Source: Arthrobacter sp. (GTDB taxonomy: Bacteria > Actinomycetota > Actinomycetes > Actinomycetales > Micrococcaceae). Taken from it: a DNA stretch of 10,864 bases. The notes under the pieces were generated by a model. The model was not told the DNA's origin. It made no database searches and saw only the letters and a list, made by a program, of their open reading frames with translations. This document shows, piece by piece, positions 1-6,246 of this stretch (position 1 is the first letter of the stretch; the number at the start of each line of letters is the position of its first letter). The stretch spans positions 1 to 10,864 of the forward strand of contig JAODMS010000021.1 of the NCBI GenBank assembly GCA_025464925.1, in the 5' to 3' direction. Position numbers and translations under genes: made by a program.

Positions 1-2
1 GG

Positions 3-200
3 CTCCACGAGGTCAACCTGGGGTGGCATCCGCAGGCCGAGAACGTGCTGTGGCGTCCGGACCTCCAGGAATCGAAGGTCTCGTCCAACGGCTTCACCAA
101 CGTCCGCTACCGTTCAGGAACCAAGGCCGGCTATGTGCGGCAACTGACCGCGCTTATGGAGGAAATCACGCCTTACTGCCGCATCCGCTACGCGTTCTGA
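3..200 (+). CDS. C-terminal end of probable SPL-family radical SAM protein (partial)
   Basis: The window opens inside a reading frame that runs 65 codons to a TGA at 198-200. The tail contains KVSSNGFTNVRYR and ends in YCRIRYAF. An aromatic/basic end of the form 'YCxIRYAF' is, from memory, typical of SplB-like (spore photoproduct lyase family, COG1533) radical SAM proteins, which use an iron-sulfur cluster and S-adenosylmethionine and in Bacillus repair spore photoproduct in DNA. The cysteine cluster that would prove this lies upstream of the window, so the assignment rests on the tail alone. In non-sporulating actinobacteria the substrate of these homologues is not established. Another radical SAM or unrelated family cannot be excluded. 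Confidence 0.5.
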   Translation, partial: LHEVNLGWHPQAENVLWRPDLQESKVSSNGFTNVRYRSGTKAGYVRQLTALMEEITPYCRIRYAF

Positions 201-213
201 GGTTCAACGGTTG

Positions 214-237
214 CTGGCGGCGCCGTTACACCGCCAG
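214..237 (+). terminator. Possible terminator hairpin after the radical SAM tail
   Basis: CTGGCGG (214-220) pairs with CCGCCAG (231-237) around a 10-base loop, 14 bases after the stop codon. There is no downstream T run, which is common in high-GC actinobacteria but leaves the call weak. Confidence 0.3.
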
Positions 238-498
238 GGCGGGCCCCCTCGCGGCGTGTGGAACCGCACCACCGCGTCCGCAAGTCCATACCGATACCCC
301 TCGCAGCCCTTGGCTGGGCGCTGACCGGCTACCGGATCTTCGGTGACGGAATGCTCGTTGCGGCAATGATTCTGGATCATAAGGAAAAACCACCATGCCT
401 GAACCCGCGTACATTCCTCGGCGTCCTCGGAGCTCTGCCGAGCCGGACTGGGAAGCCGTCAGTGCGTCCGCGTCGCCTGCAGCAGGTGCGCGGCCCAC

Positions 499-504
499 TA
501 GGCT
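499..504 (+). promoter_or_regulatory. Weak candidate -10 box for a leaderless PLD transcript
   Basis: TAGGCT fits the loose TANNNT pattern and ends 6 bases before ATG 511. There is no convincing -35 and no Shine-Dalgarno sequence. It is the weakest of the five such arrangements in the window and could be chance. Confidence 0.25.
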
Positions 505-510
505 GAGTGA

Positions 511-1767
511 ATGGATGAATTGCTCCCGGGACCCGTTGCGGCCGTGGCTAGAAAGACCGTGGGCCGCTCAATATTGGCTTTCGCGGCAGTTCAGGGAGCG
601 GTAATTGCAGGGCTTGTCCTTCTGGATTTGGCCAAGAAGCGACACCGGCGCAAGCGCACGGGGTTCCCGCACCCGGGCATTTTTGACAGCACCGTCTCCG
701 ACTCGCAGGTCACGACGTACACCTACGGTGCCGACCTGTACCGCGACATGATCGAGGCGATCAGCGAAGCAAAAGACCGGATTCTGATAGAAACGTTCAT
801 CTGGAAGGACGACGACACCGGGCGGCGGTTCAAGAACGCCCTGGATGAAGCGGCCGGCCGCGGAGTCGAGGTCTTTGTCATCTACGATGGGTTCGCCAAC
901 CTGGTCGTGCCGCGCTCCTTCTTCCGGTTCCACCCGGACATCCACGTTTACCGCTTTCCGGTGGTCCGTCCCTCCATGTTCCTCAAGACCCTTCGCAGCA
1001 CCGGGCTGGACCACCGCAAGGTCCTCATCGTCGATGATCAAATCGGTTTCGTGGGCGGCTACAACATCGGCTCCCTGTATGCCACCGAATGGCGGGACAC
1101 ACACCTCCGGCTGGTCGGACCGTCGGTGTGGGATCTCCGCCAGGCGTTCGTGAGCGTCTGGAACGACCACGCCTCCGGGCCCGCACCGGAACTACCGCAC
1201 ACGACCCCGGACGTGTGGGAACCGCGGATCCGCGCCGTGAACAACAATCCGGCGAATCTTGTCTATCCGATCCGCGGGGTATACCTGGATGCGATCAACC
1301 GGGCCCAGGACCACATTTACGTCACCATGGCCTACTTCATACCGGACCAGCAGATCCTCAGGGCGTTGCTCGCTGCCAGCAGGCGGGGTGTCGATGTTCG
1401 GCTGATCCTCCCGGAAGATTCAAACCACATCCTCTCGGACTGGCTCTCGCGCGGATTCTACCGGTCTCTGCTTGAAGCGCGTGTGACCATCCTGCTCTAC
1501 CGCAACGCGATGATCCATGCCAAGACGGCCACGATCGACGGCAGCTGGTCAACCGTGGGCAGCGCCAATATCGACAGGCTGAGCCTGACGGGCAACTACG
1601 AAATCAACCTCGAAATCCATGACGAAAATTTCGCCTCGGACATGCAGAAAATATTCGACGTGGACAGCCGGAACTGTCGGGTATTGACCCTGGAGGAATG
1701 GCAGGATCGGCACCCGCTCGCCCGGTTCAGCGAAGCCGTCCTGGTCCCGCTCCGGCCATTACTGTGA
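511..1767 (+). CDS. Phospholipase D / cardiolipin synthase-like protein
   Basis: This 418-residue protein belongs to the HKD (phospholipase D) superfamily. Residues about 19-40 form one hydrophobic segment followed by the basic stretch KKRHRRKR, as expected of an N-terminal membrane anchor with a cytoplasmic basic flank. Two HxKxxxxD motifs are intact: HRKVLIVD (H168, K170, D175) followed by GFVGGYNIG, and HAKTATID (H336, K338, D343) followed by VGSANID. Two such motifs form one active site that works through a phosphohistidine intermediate. Bacterial cardiolipin synthases with this layout join phosphatidylglycerol with a second phospholipid. They usually have two N-terminal membrane segments and about 480 residues, so this shorter single-anchor version may have a different phosphatidyl-transfer or hydrolase substrate. 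No Shine-Dalgarno is visible before ATG 511; a later GTG start inside the first 12 codons is possible. The 3' end overlaps the opposing hydrolase by 9 bp. Confidence 0.85.
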   Translation: MDELLPGPVAAVARKTVGRSILAFAAVQGAVIAGLVLLDLAKKRHRRKRTGFPHPGIFDSTVSDSQVTTYTYGADLYRDMIEAISEAKDRILIETFIWKDDDTGRRFKNALDEAAGRGVEVFVIYDGFANLVVPRSFFRFHPDIHVYRFPVVRPSMFLKTLRSTGLDHRKVLIVDDQIGFVGGYNIGSLYATEWRDTHLRLVGPSVWDLRQAFVSVWNDHASGPAPELPHTTPDVWEPRIRAVNNNPANLVYPIRGVYLDAINRAQDHIYVTMAYFIPDQQILRALLAASRRGVDVRLILPEDSNHILSDWLSRGFYRSLLEARVTILLYRNAMIHAKTATIDGSWSTVGSANIDRLSLTGNYEINLEIHDENFASDMQKIFDVDSRNCRVLTLEEWQDRHPLARFSEAVLVPLRPLL

Positions 1768-2616
1768 ATCCTGGGCCTGGGGTTGTTGTTGAATGAGCGA
1801 GAGTATCCCGGCGGCGGTCCGGGCCGCCGCACCGTGCTGGACGATGTGCGGTTTGCCCGGAACTTCGACGAAGCGCCCGTTCGGAGCGACGGCGGTCAGT
1901 CTGAGGCACCAGGACCGGGTGGCAACCGGATCGCGTGAGCCGCGGACCACCAGGACGGGATGGATGACCTTACTCAGGCGTGCCTCCAGATCGTAGGACA
2001 TCATCACCGGGAGTTCGGTCAAGTACCAGCGCAGGCCGGAGCGCACATAGTCGGTGAACACCATGGCATTGCCTGAAGGGCTTTCCATTATCGAGTCGAG
2101 CCCCAGCGCGAGGGTCTGCCGGAGGACACTCCGGCGCGCCGAGTCCACCACCGGCCCGATCAGCACGACGTGCGAGACGAGATCCGGGCGCAGGACGGCC
2201 AGTTCGGCGGCGAACTGGGCGCCCATCGAATGCCCGACGATGACAACAGGCCCGGTGCCGAGCGTTTCAAGCGTGCTGGCGATAACTGCGGCGTATTCCG
2301 TTACGGACATTTGCCGGTCCGGTTTGGCAGCTGCGCCGAATCCTGGCAGATCAATGGAGTGCGTGTCGCCGCGTCCGGCCAGCAACGTCTGAAGCCGGCG
2401 GTAATAGCGGTGGGACAGTCCGATGCCATGCAGCAGCACGAAGACCGGGCCCGCCGATGCAGTGACAGGGCCGGACAAGGAATACACGTGCGAGACGAAC
2501 GGGCCGGTCATCACGACCTTGGCCGCCATCTTCGGATGAACTCCGCTCCGGAGACTTCCCTTCGTTACGGGCCTTCCGCCTTTAGATTCCACGACGCCGC
2601 TCCTGCCATACATCAT
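1759..2616 (-). CDS. Alpha/beta hydrolase
   Basis: This 285-residue protein has the alpha/beta hydrolase fold. The oxyanion region is VLLHGIGLSH (around residues 59-69), the nucleophile elbow is GHSMG with Ser130, the acid is Asp229 in GSRDP, and the catalytic histidine is probably His257 in PGKPH. LPGFGAAAKPD (90-100) is the usual loop after strand 4. It is probably a soluble esterase or hydrolase with an unknown small substrate; the sequence does not distinguish an esterase from a C-C bond hydrolase or a haloperoxidase-like enzyme. The first 29 residues are low in structure, and ATG at 2527-2529 (residue 30, MAAKVV) with GGAG about 10 bases upstream is a credible alternative start. There is no room for a terminator between it and the overlapping opposing PLD gene. 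Confidence 0.85.
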   Translation of the reverse strand: MMYGRSGVVESKGGRPVTKGSLRSGVHPKMAAKVVMTGPFVSHVYSLSGPVTASAGPVFVLLHGIGLSHRYYRRLQTLLAGRGDTHSIDLPGFGAAAKPDRQMSVTEYAAVIASTLETLGTGPVVIVGHSMGAQFAAELAVLRPDLVSHVVLIGPVVDSARRSVLRQTLALGLDSIMESPSGNAMVFTDYVRSGLRWYLTELPVMMSYDLEARLSKVIHPVLVVRGSRDPVATRSWCLRLTAVAPNGRFVEVPGKPHIVQHGAAARTAAGILSLIQQQPQAQDSQ

Positions 2617-2811
2617 TCCACCCTACGCCGACGGTCCCATCGCCACGGACGTCCGCTCAGCACCGCCGCGGGCGCCAGGGCCGTCCGGTTCCCCGATTGC
2701 CTGGAGGTCTCCCGGCGGGCCCAGGCCCTACCCCAGTATGCGGAGGTAGGCGCTCAAAAACTCCGCAGGGCCGGCATGGGTGGAAACGGACCAATGCCTC
2801 CCGGTTCCGGG

Positions 2812-3267
2812 CTGCGCCGGGGACATGGGCACCGCCGGTTCGCCGAGTGCGCCGACACCGTCCGCGCCAACCGATGGATAGGCGTCTGCTGGGGTGCGCC
2901 CGGAGTCGGCAAGACCCTCTCCGCGCGCCACTACGCCGAACATGGACTCGTCGATCCCTACGTGCATACCGAGTCCGGCTCCAGCGGCCGCACCGAACTG
3001 CTCATCATCGACGAAGCCGACCGGCTCAAGACCTCCGGCCTCGAACAGGTCCGCGACTACTACGACCGCCACACGATGGGTGTGATCCTCATCGGCATGC
3101 CCGGCATCGAAAAGCTCCTTGCCCGCTACCCCCAGCTTTACAGCCGCATCGGCTTGGCCCACGAATACCGGCCGCTCACGCCCGAGGAGCGCACCGCGGT
3201 CCTCACCCACCGCATCCTCGACACCCTCACGCCCGAGACCGTCGAGCAACTCCAAGATCGTGCCATC
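2812..3267 (+). pseudogene. Relic of a transposition-type AAA ATPase (TniB/IS21-helper-like)
   Basis: The frame reads RWIGVCWGAPGVGKTLSARH, holding a Walker A motif (GAPGVGKT). Soon afterwards comes TELLIIDEADRL, a Walker B motif, then RDYYDRHTMGVILIGMPGIE and YPQLYSRIGLAHEYRPLTPE, a sensor-1 and downstream block typical of the ATPases that accompany DDE transposases (TniB, IstB and MuB-type, AAA_22). Only about 25 residues separate the first helix after Walker A from Walker B. In intact relatives, as I remember them, this interval is several times longer and holds a conserved TPT-type segment, so the centre appears deleted in frame. Similarity stops near DRAI at 3267, so the C-terminal lid is also missing. 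The N terminus has no credible start or ribosome site. No transposase partner or clear terminal repeats are visible. The frame stays open to 3420 and upstream to 2170, but those parts are antisense to the hydrolase or unrecognisable. Confidence 0.75.
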
Positions 3268-3484
3268 CCTGTCTCTCCGAAACATCCGCCAGTCGGAGTC
3301 ACGCCAACGAATGATCGGCCTTGCGCGATCCTGATTTCCCGGCGGAGTTCCGCCTGCCGGCAGCTCACCTTTCCACTGCCAGTGCCCTCGGAAGGCCTGC
3401 GACTCTCCGTCCGCGAGTGATGCGATGAAGCCCTCCGTCCGGCACTCGAGGATCCAGGAAGAATCGAAAGTGCGGGCCTTCCGC
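3268..3484. other. Unassigned stretch between ATPase relic and reductase
   Basis: I recognise no gene here. On the minus strand an open frame runs from 3501 through this stretch, beginning MRSRAKRKARTFDSSWILE, but it continues antisense through the whole ATPase relic to 2728, so it is not one normal gene. Its far end (2728 to about 2795) reads HWSVSTHAGPAEFLSAYLRI and then stops shortly after, which looks protein-like. One explanation is that the relic lies within older minus-strand coding sequence; chance is equally possible. Confidence 0.3.
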
Positions 3485-4051
3485 TTAGCTCTTGATCTCA
3501 TAGCGCAGAATTGCCACGCCGTTTTCGAACGAGGTGGCCTCGAGCAGCTTCAGGTCCTGCCGATCCTCGAAAAGGCGCGTTCCCTGGCCGCGTGACACCG
3601 GGCAGACCAGCATCCGGACTTCGTCGACGACGCCGGCTTCCAGCAGGGAGTGCATGAGCTTCAAGCTCCCCCACAGCCAGATGTCCTTGCCGCTCTGCTC
3701 CTTGAGCTCCCGGATGGTCGCGGCCGGGTCGCGCGTCACGGTCGCGGCGGGAAAGCCGCCCCAGGGTGCGTCATCCAGCTTCGATGAGGCGACGAACTTG
3801 GTGAGGTTGTTGAGCTTCTCACCGTACTCGCCCTGGTCGTCGGCGTACGGCCAGTAATCCTTGGCCTGGGCGTAGGTATTCGCGCCGAGAATCATCGTGT
3901 CGACCGAGTCGATGAACCCCATCACGCTTGCCTTGAACGCACTGGTGTCCGTCTCGGAAAAGGGCTCCCCTGACACGAAGCTGAGCCCGCCGTCCTCCTC
4001 CGCGGCGATGTTGTCGACGGTAATCCACTGCTGGACTATGAGTTTTCGCAT
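3485..4051 (-). CDS. Dihydrofolate reductase-fold protein (RibD C-terminal domain family)
   Basis: This 188-residue protein starts MRKLIVQQWITVDN and contains the elements of the RibD_C / DHFR-like family: VDTMILGANTYAQAKDYWP (about residues 51-69), the KDIWLWGSLKLMHSLLEAG block (about 127-145), where the strand-glycine turn contacts NADPH, and the DEVRMLVCPVSRGQGTRLF block near the end. Members (compare the YyaP/YwjB-like proteins) are small soluble NADPH-binding reductases, mostly without a known substrate, and sit outside riboflavin operons. No rib genes are nearby, so a role in riboflavin synthesis is unlikely. The start is set at ATG 4049-4051 because the protein begins at the family's usual first strand and a -10 box lies 7 bases upstream. 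The open frame extends further to 4168, but that extension overlaps the divergent promoter region. It is divergent from the VOC gene with a 115-bp gap. Confidence 0.88.
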   Translation of the reverse strand: MRKLIVQQWITVDNIAAEEDGGLSFVSGEPFSETDTSAFKASVMGFIDSVDTMILGANTYAQAKDYWPYADDQGEYGEKLNNLTKFVASSKLDDAPWGGFPAATVTRDPAATIRELKEQSGKDIWLWGSLKLMHSLLEAGVVDEVRMLVCPVSRGQGTRLFEDRQDLKLLEATSFENGVAILRYEIKS

Positions 4052-4058
4052 GGCGCCA

Positions 4059-4064
4059 ACTGTA
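4059..4064 (-). promoter_or_regulatory. -10 box for leaderless reductase transcript
   Basis: On the minus strand TACAGT ends 7 bases before the ATG, so transcription would begin at or next to the A of the start codon. No Shine-Dalgarno precedes the gene. TTGACC (4079-4084, minus) resembles a -35 but sits only 14 bases away, shorter than the usual 16-19. Confidence 0.55.
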
Positions 4065-4153
4065 GCCCGCCGGCGCGCGGTCAATGAGCCCCATCTCGCA
4101 GCGCTGGTCCGGGCCGGCGCGGTGTTCGTCAACGGCAAGAATCCTCGGTCCCC

Positions 4154-4159
4154 TACACT
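4154..4159 (+). promoter_or_regulatory. -10 box for leaderless VOC transcript
   Basis: TACACT ends 7 bases before ATG 4167, placing the likely transcription start at the start codon. There is no Shine-Dalgarno sequence, and no good -35 at the usual distance. Confidence 0.5.
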
Positions 4160-4166
4160 GTGTGGC

Positions 4167-4604
4167 ATGACGGTCTACCGGATGGATCACGCCGGCGTTG
4201 TGGTTAAGGATCTCGCGGCTGCTATCGCGTTCTTTGTCGAACTGGGCCTGGAACTGGAGGGCGAGGCAGCAGTCGAGGGTGAATGGGTGGACCGGCTCGT
4301 CGGGCTGGACGGCGTCCGAGCGGACATCGCCGTCGTGCGGACCCCGGACGGCCACGGCCGGGTCGAGCTGTCGACGTTCCACACGCCGGTGGCCGCCAGC
4401 ATTGCGCCGAGGGCGCCGCTGAACACCCCGGGCATCCCTCGCCTCACGTTCGTCGTCGACGCCGTCGACGACGTCCTCGACCGCCTGCGCGCCCACGGCG
4501 CCGAACTCGTGGGCGAGGTGGCGCAGTACGGGGACAGCTTCCGGTACTGTTACGTCCGCGGCCCCGACGGCATCATCATCGGGCTGGTCGAGGAGCTCCG
4601 CTGA
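4167..4604 (+). CDS. VOC superfamily protein (glyoxalase/bleomycin-resistance fold)
   Basis: This 145-residue protein has two beta-alpha-beta-beta-beta modules. The first opens MTVYRMDHAGVVVKDLAAAI, with His8 as the usual first metal ligand and Glu67 in GRVELSTFH. The second opens PGIPRLTFVVDAVDDVLDRL and closes YVRGPDGIIIGLVEEL, with Glu142 as the expected last ligand. A metal-dependent glyoxalase, a ring-cleavage relative or a drug-binding role is possible. The position that is often His at the start of the second module appears to be Arg92 here, so the metal site may be incomplete. The start is ATG 4167, fixed by the family N terminus; the frame is open further upstream but only antisense to the reductase. 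Divergence from the reductase suggests the two may share regulation in the 115-bp gap, which I cannot prove. Confidence 0.85.
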   Translation: MTVYRMDHAGVVVKDLAAAIAFFVELGLELEGEAAVEGEWVDRLVGLDGVRADIAVVRTPDGHGRVELSTFHTPVAASIAPRAPLNTPGIPRLTFVVDAVDDVLDRLRAHGAELVGEVAQYGDSFRYCYVRGPDGIIIGLVEELR

Positions 4605-4725
4605 ACGACACTCCGAGCATCGGCATCACCGCGTGACGGCCCCCGCGCGGCAGGCCGCGACGCCGGCCGCGATGAGCGTGCATCCCTGCCGACCACCGGC
4701 TGCTTTCGCCCAGGTCAGTGGAGGG

Positions 4726-5219
4726 TTGACATCGAGCGCGACGCCAGAGCGCGGCTACGGTGAACCACTCGTCTCCGATCTCAACTCGTGCGTCCTCGTC
4801 GACGAGTTATCGACGGCCGGGCTCCAGGACGGCCTTGAGCGAATGACCCGCAGGTGGAGCAGATGCTGGGTGATCCCGTTCCCGGCGTGCATCATCTGGC
4901 ACTGCGTGCCGGAGGCGAAACCGGTGGCCGGTCCAGGTACGGCAACCCCCGCGACGACGTCGAGGACGGGACGGGCGAACTGCACGCTATCAAGCTTCTC
5001 CCGGACTTCTGGTCGCAAGGCCTGGGCAGCCGGCTCTTCCGTGCGTCAGTCGAGGGACTGAGGCAGATGGGGCACGGACGGGCTTATCGGTGGGTGGCCA
5101 AGGGAAACGACCGAGCGATCACTTTCTCCGAGAAGCACGGATGGGCACTGGACGGCCAGTTCAAGGACGACGCGGGGTTCACACCGCCGCCGCGCGAACT
5201 GCGGATGTCTGCCTTGAGG
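4726..5219 (+). pseudogene. GNAT acetyltransferase, frameshifted
   Basis: Two reading frames join into one GNAT-like protein. The first, ending near 4857, reads DELSTAGLQDGLERMTRRW. The second, from about 4857, continues EQMLGDPVPGVHH, then GNPRDDVEDGTGELHAI, then LLPDFWSQGLGSRLF (the acetyl-CoA pyrophosphate loop, of the R/QxxGxG type), WVAKGNDRAITFSEKHGW, and RELRMSALR. These are the usual blocks of N-acetyltransferases (acetyl-CoA to an amine), with the GNxRAxxFYExxGW block near the end. Adding one G in the run at 4855-4857 would give an uninterrupted RRWEQMLGDP. The second frame could in principle start at GTG 4854, but the product would lack the N-terminal part of the fold. The N-terminal boundary is uncertain, because upstream of about 4780 I recognise nothing. 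After about 5219 the sequence becomes unrelated, with the frame running on to 5333. Confidence 0.7.
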
Positions 5220-5307
5220 ACCAGCGTCTGCCCCGGGATCCATTCCCTGCCGGTCACCCGGATCGTTTCGCCCGGAAAAATACGCGGGTATTCGAGCTGT
5301 TCCCACC

Positions 5308-5520
5308 TCAGCATTTCACTGCCCCGTCGGTAACGATCGCACAGAAAGACCTGCCGTTGTTCGTGGCGGCGGAAATGGACGAATACACCGGTCCCGGATC
5401 GACTGCTGCCGGGTCAGTGGCCGCGGAGCCGATGCCGAGCTGGCCGGAAGCGTTGTCACCCCAGCACCAGGCAAAGGTCCCGACCACAGATGGCCCTGGT
5501 AATGGTCTGGGGAAGAATAA
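5308..5520 (-). pseudogene. Fragment of RCC1-repeat protein with in-frame stop
   Basis: On the minus strand the frame between a TGA at 5521-5523 and a TGA at 5308-5310 reads VVGTFAWCWGDNASGQLGIG, then GPVYSSISAATNNGRSFCAI, then VTDGAVKC before the stop. CWGDNxxGQLG and the TDGAVKCWGxN pattern are signatures of RCC1-type beta-propeller repeats, found in secreted or surface bacterial proteins. The stop codon TGA stands where TGG is expected, and the next codons, GGT GGG AAC, continue the pattern as GGN. A full propeller needs about seven repeats, so this is a fragment. There is no start codon or ribosome site. In a neighbouring frame, 5314 to about 5200 reads YPRIFPGETIRVTGREW, faintly like the PGETVTVTG motif of bacterial Ig-like surface domains; it may belong to the same decayed gene. 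Confidence 0.65.
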
Positions 5521-5661
5521 TCACTCATTCTTGCATTGATAGCCTCCTGGACTGGTGCGACGAGATGCCGGCTGGTCCGAGCATTTTTGCACCACCTGTC
5601 CGTGGACCGCCACGAATCCCGACATGAGCCCACAACGCCTCCCAGTTTCCCTCTTGCCCTG

Positions 5662-6099
5662 TTACCAGTTCGGGGCCCTCAGGGACTGCGAATGCGTGCC
5701 TGCCACTCCGTAGGAGAGTTTCTCGAGCTCTTTCTTGACCTCCCTGTACCGGTTCATGCGGGGCGCGAGCTGCAGCACGGCGGCGGGGCCTTGAGCCAGA
5801 GGCTGATCAGCAATGGCGCGGGCCTGCGCGTGCAAGTCCTCCGTCAGCCGGCGCCACTCACCACGTTCCCACCGCCTGTACCGATCTCCGTCGGCATCGA
5901 CCTTCAGATCCCTCAGGTAGGAGAGGTTCTCAAGATTTTTCTTTGCTGCCTTATACCGATCCATCTGAGGCCCCAGGCGCTGCACCGCGGGCCGCCCTTG
6001 GGCCAGAAGCCTCTCAGCGATGGCCCGGGCCTGCGCGTCCAGACGGCGCCACTCGGAGAACTCATCAAATTCTCCGGCGTCTGTCTTCGAACCTTCCAT
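5662..6099 (-). CDS. Unknown charged protein with internal duplication
   Basis: I do not recognise this 145-residue protein. It is built from two related segments. Residues 16-61 begin EWRRLDAQARAIAERLLAQG and end RYKAAKKNLENLSY. Residues 81-130 begin EWRRLTEDLHAQARAIADQP and end RYREVKKELEKLSY. The joining stretch (62-80) is rich in Asp and Arg. Both segments look alpha-helical and strongly charged, with no signal peptide or membrane segment, so a soluble helical-repeat protein is likely. The DNA copies are also similar (GCGCAGGCCCG and CTCTCCTA occur in both), which argues for a fairly recent duplication. Codon usage fits real coding in this frame. The start is ATG at 6097-6099, with a -10 box 8 bases upstream and no Shine-Dalgarno. 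It is divergent from the toxin-antitoxin pair. Confidence 0.7.
   Translation of the reverse strand: MEGSKTDAGEFDEFSEWRRLDAQARAIAERLLAQGRPAVQRLGPQMDRYKAAKKNLENLSYLRDLKVDADGDRYRRWERGEWRRLTEDLHAQARAIADQPLAQGPAAVLQLAPRMNRYREVKKELEKLSYGVAGTHSQSLRAPNW
5710..5859 (-). repeat. Second copy of the internal protein repeat
   Basis: Encodes residues 81-130 of the unknown protein. Compared with the first copy it has four extra residues after EWRRL (TEDLH against D) and otherwise aligns with few gaps. Confidence 0.75.
5917..6054 (-). repeat. First copy of the internal protein repeat
   Basis: Encodes residues 16-61. It shares the blocks EWRRL, AQARAIA, LAQG, AVxxL and RYxxxKKxLExLSY with the second copy. 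Confidence 0.75.
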
Positions 6100-6107
6100 G
6101 GCCCCAG

Positions 6108-6113
6108 ACTATA
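6108..6113 (-). promoter_or_regulatory. -10 box for leaderless transcript of the duplicated unknown
   Basis: TATAGT on the minus strand ends 8 bases before the ATG, with the spacer CTGGGGCC. No Shine-Dalgarno lies between, and a good -35 is not evident (GTCAGG is at 17 bases). Confidence 0.55.
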
Positions 6114-6180
6114 TGCCGGCCTAAAAAGCGCCTGACGTGCCTGAACGGTCGTCGCTACTCCCCTTTCCGGGCGGTAAATA

Positions 6181-6210
6181 TTTAGCCGATAATCACAATC
6201 ATCGGCTAAA
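6181..6210. promoter_or_regulatory. Inverted repeat, candidate antitoxin operator (distal)
   Basis: TTTAGCCGAT (6181-6190) is the exact reverse complement of ATCGGCTAAA (6201-6210), with 10 bases between. It lies 43 bases before the antitoxin ATG in an AT-rich island of otherwise GC-rich DNA. The half-site TAGCCGA resembles that of the proximal palindrome, so one protein may bind both. It could also act on the divergent unknown gene. Confidence 0.6.
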
Positions 6211-6224
6211 ACTTAGGGTATTAC

Positions 6225-6242
6225 TAGCCTGACTTCAGGCTA
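6225..6242. promoter_or_regulatory. Perfect 18-bp palindrome overlapping the antitoxin -10 box (proximal operator)
   Basis: TAGCCTGA-CT-TCAGGCTA is symmetric with 8-base arms and overlaps the first bases of the -10 box TACAAT. Phd/YefM antitoxins are known to repress their own promoters by binding such palindromes, and this position would block RNA polymerase directly. Confidence 0.65.
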
Positions 6243-6246
6243 CAAT
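6241..6246 (+). promoter_or_regulatory. -10 box for leaderless toxin-antitoxin transcript
   Basis: TACAAT ends 6 bases before ATG 6253, so the mRNA probably begins at the start codon. There is no Shine-Dalgarno. The -35 region at 6218-6223 (GTATTA) is poor. Confidence 0.6.

Larger units (their letters stand above)
201..510. other. Gene-poor stretch before the PLD gene
   Basis: Apart from the weak hairpin at 214-237, this 310-base stretch shows no recognisable gene. One small frame deserves mention. An ATG at 395, preceded by AAGGA at 381-385 (9-base spacing), opens a 69-codon frame to 604. It encodes a Pro/Ala/Ser/Arg-rich peptide beginning MPEPAYIPRRPR that runs 94 bases into the PLD gene in another frame. 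It could be a short upstream ORF that affects PLD translation, but its composition is also what random GC-rich DNA gives, so I do not call it a gene. Confidence 0.4.

Noticed and set aside
2170..2811. N-terminal half of the 416-codon frame that includes the ATPase relic
   Set aside because: It is antisense to the alpha/beta hydrolase and then unrecognisable; only the part from 2812 has protein similarity.
3819..4496. 225-codon minus-strand frame across the reductase and VOC genes
   Set aside because: It is in antisense or shifted register to both genes and has low-complexity Arg/Gly composition.
4726..4761. TTGACA plus TACGGT as a promoter for the GNAT region
   Set aside because: The spacing is 24 bases, well outside 16-19.
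5536..6135. 199-codon plus-strand frame opposite the duplicated unknown
   Set aside because: The minus frame has the better start, a promoter box, an internal protein repeat and consistent codon use; the plus frame mirrors the repeat only because it is antisense.
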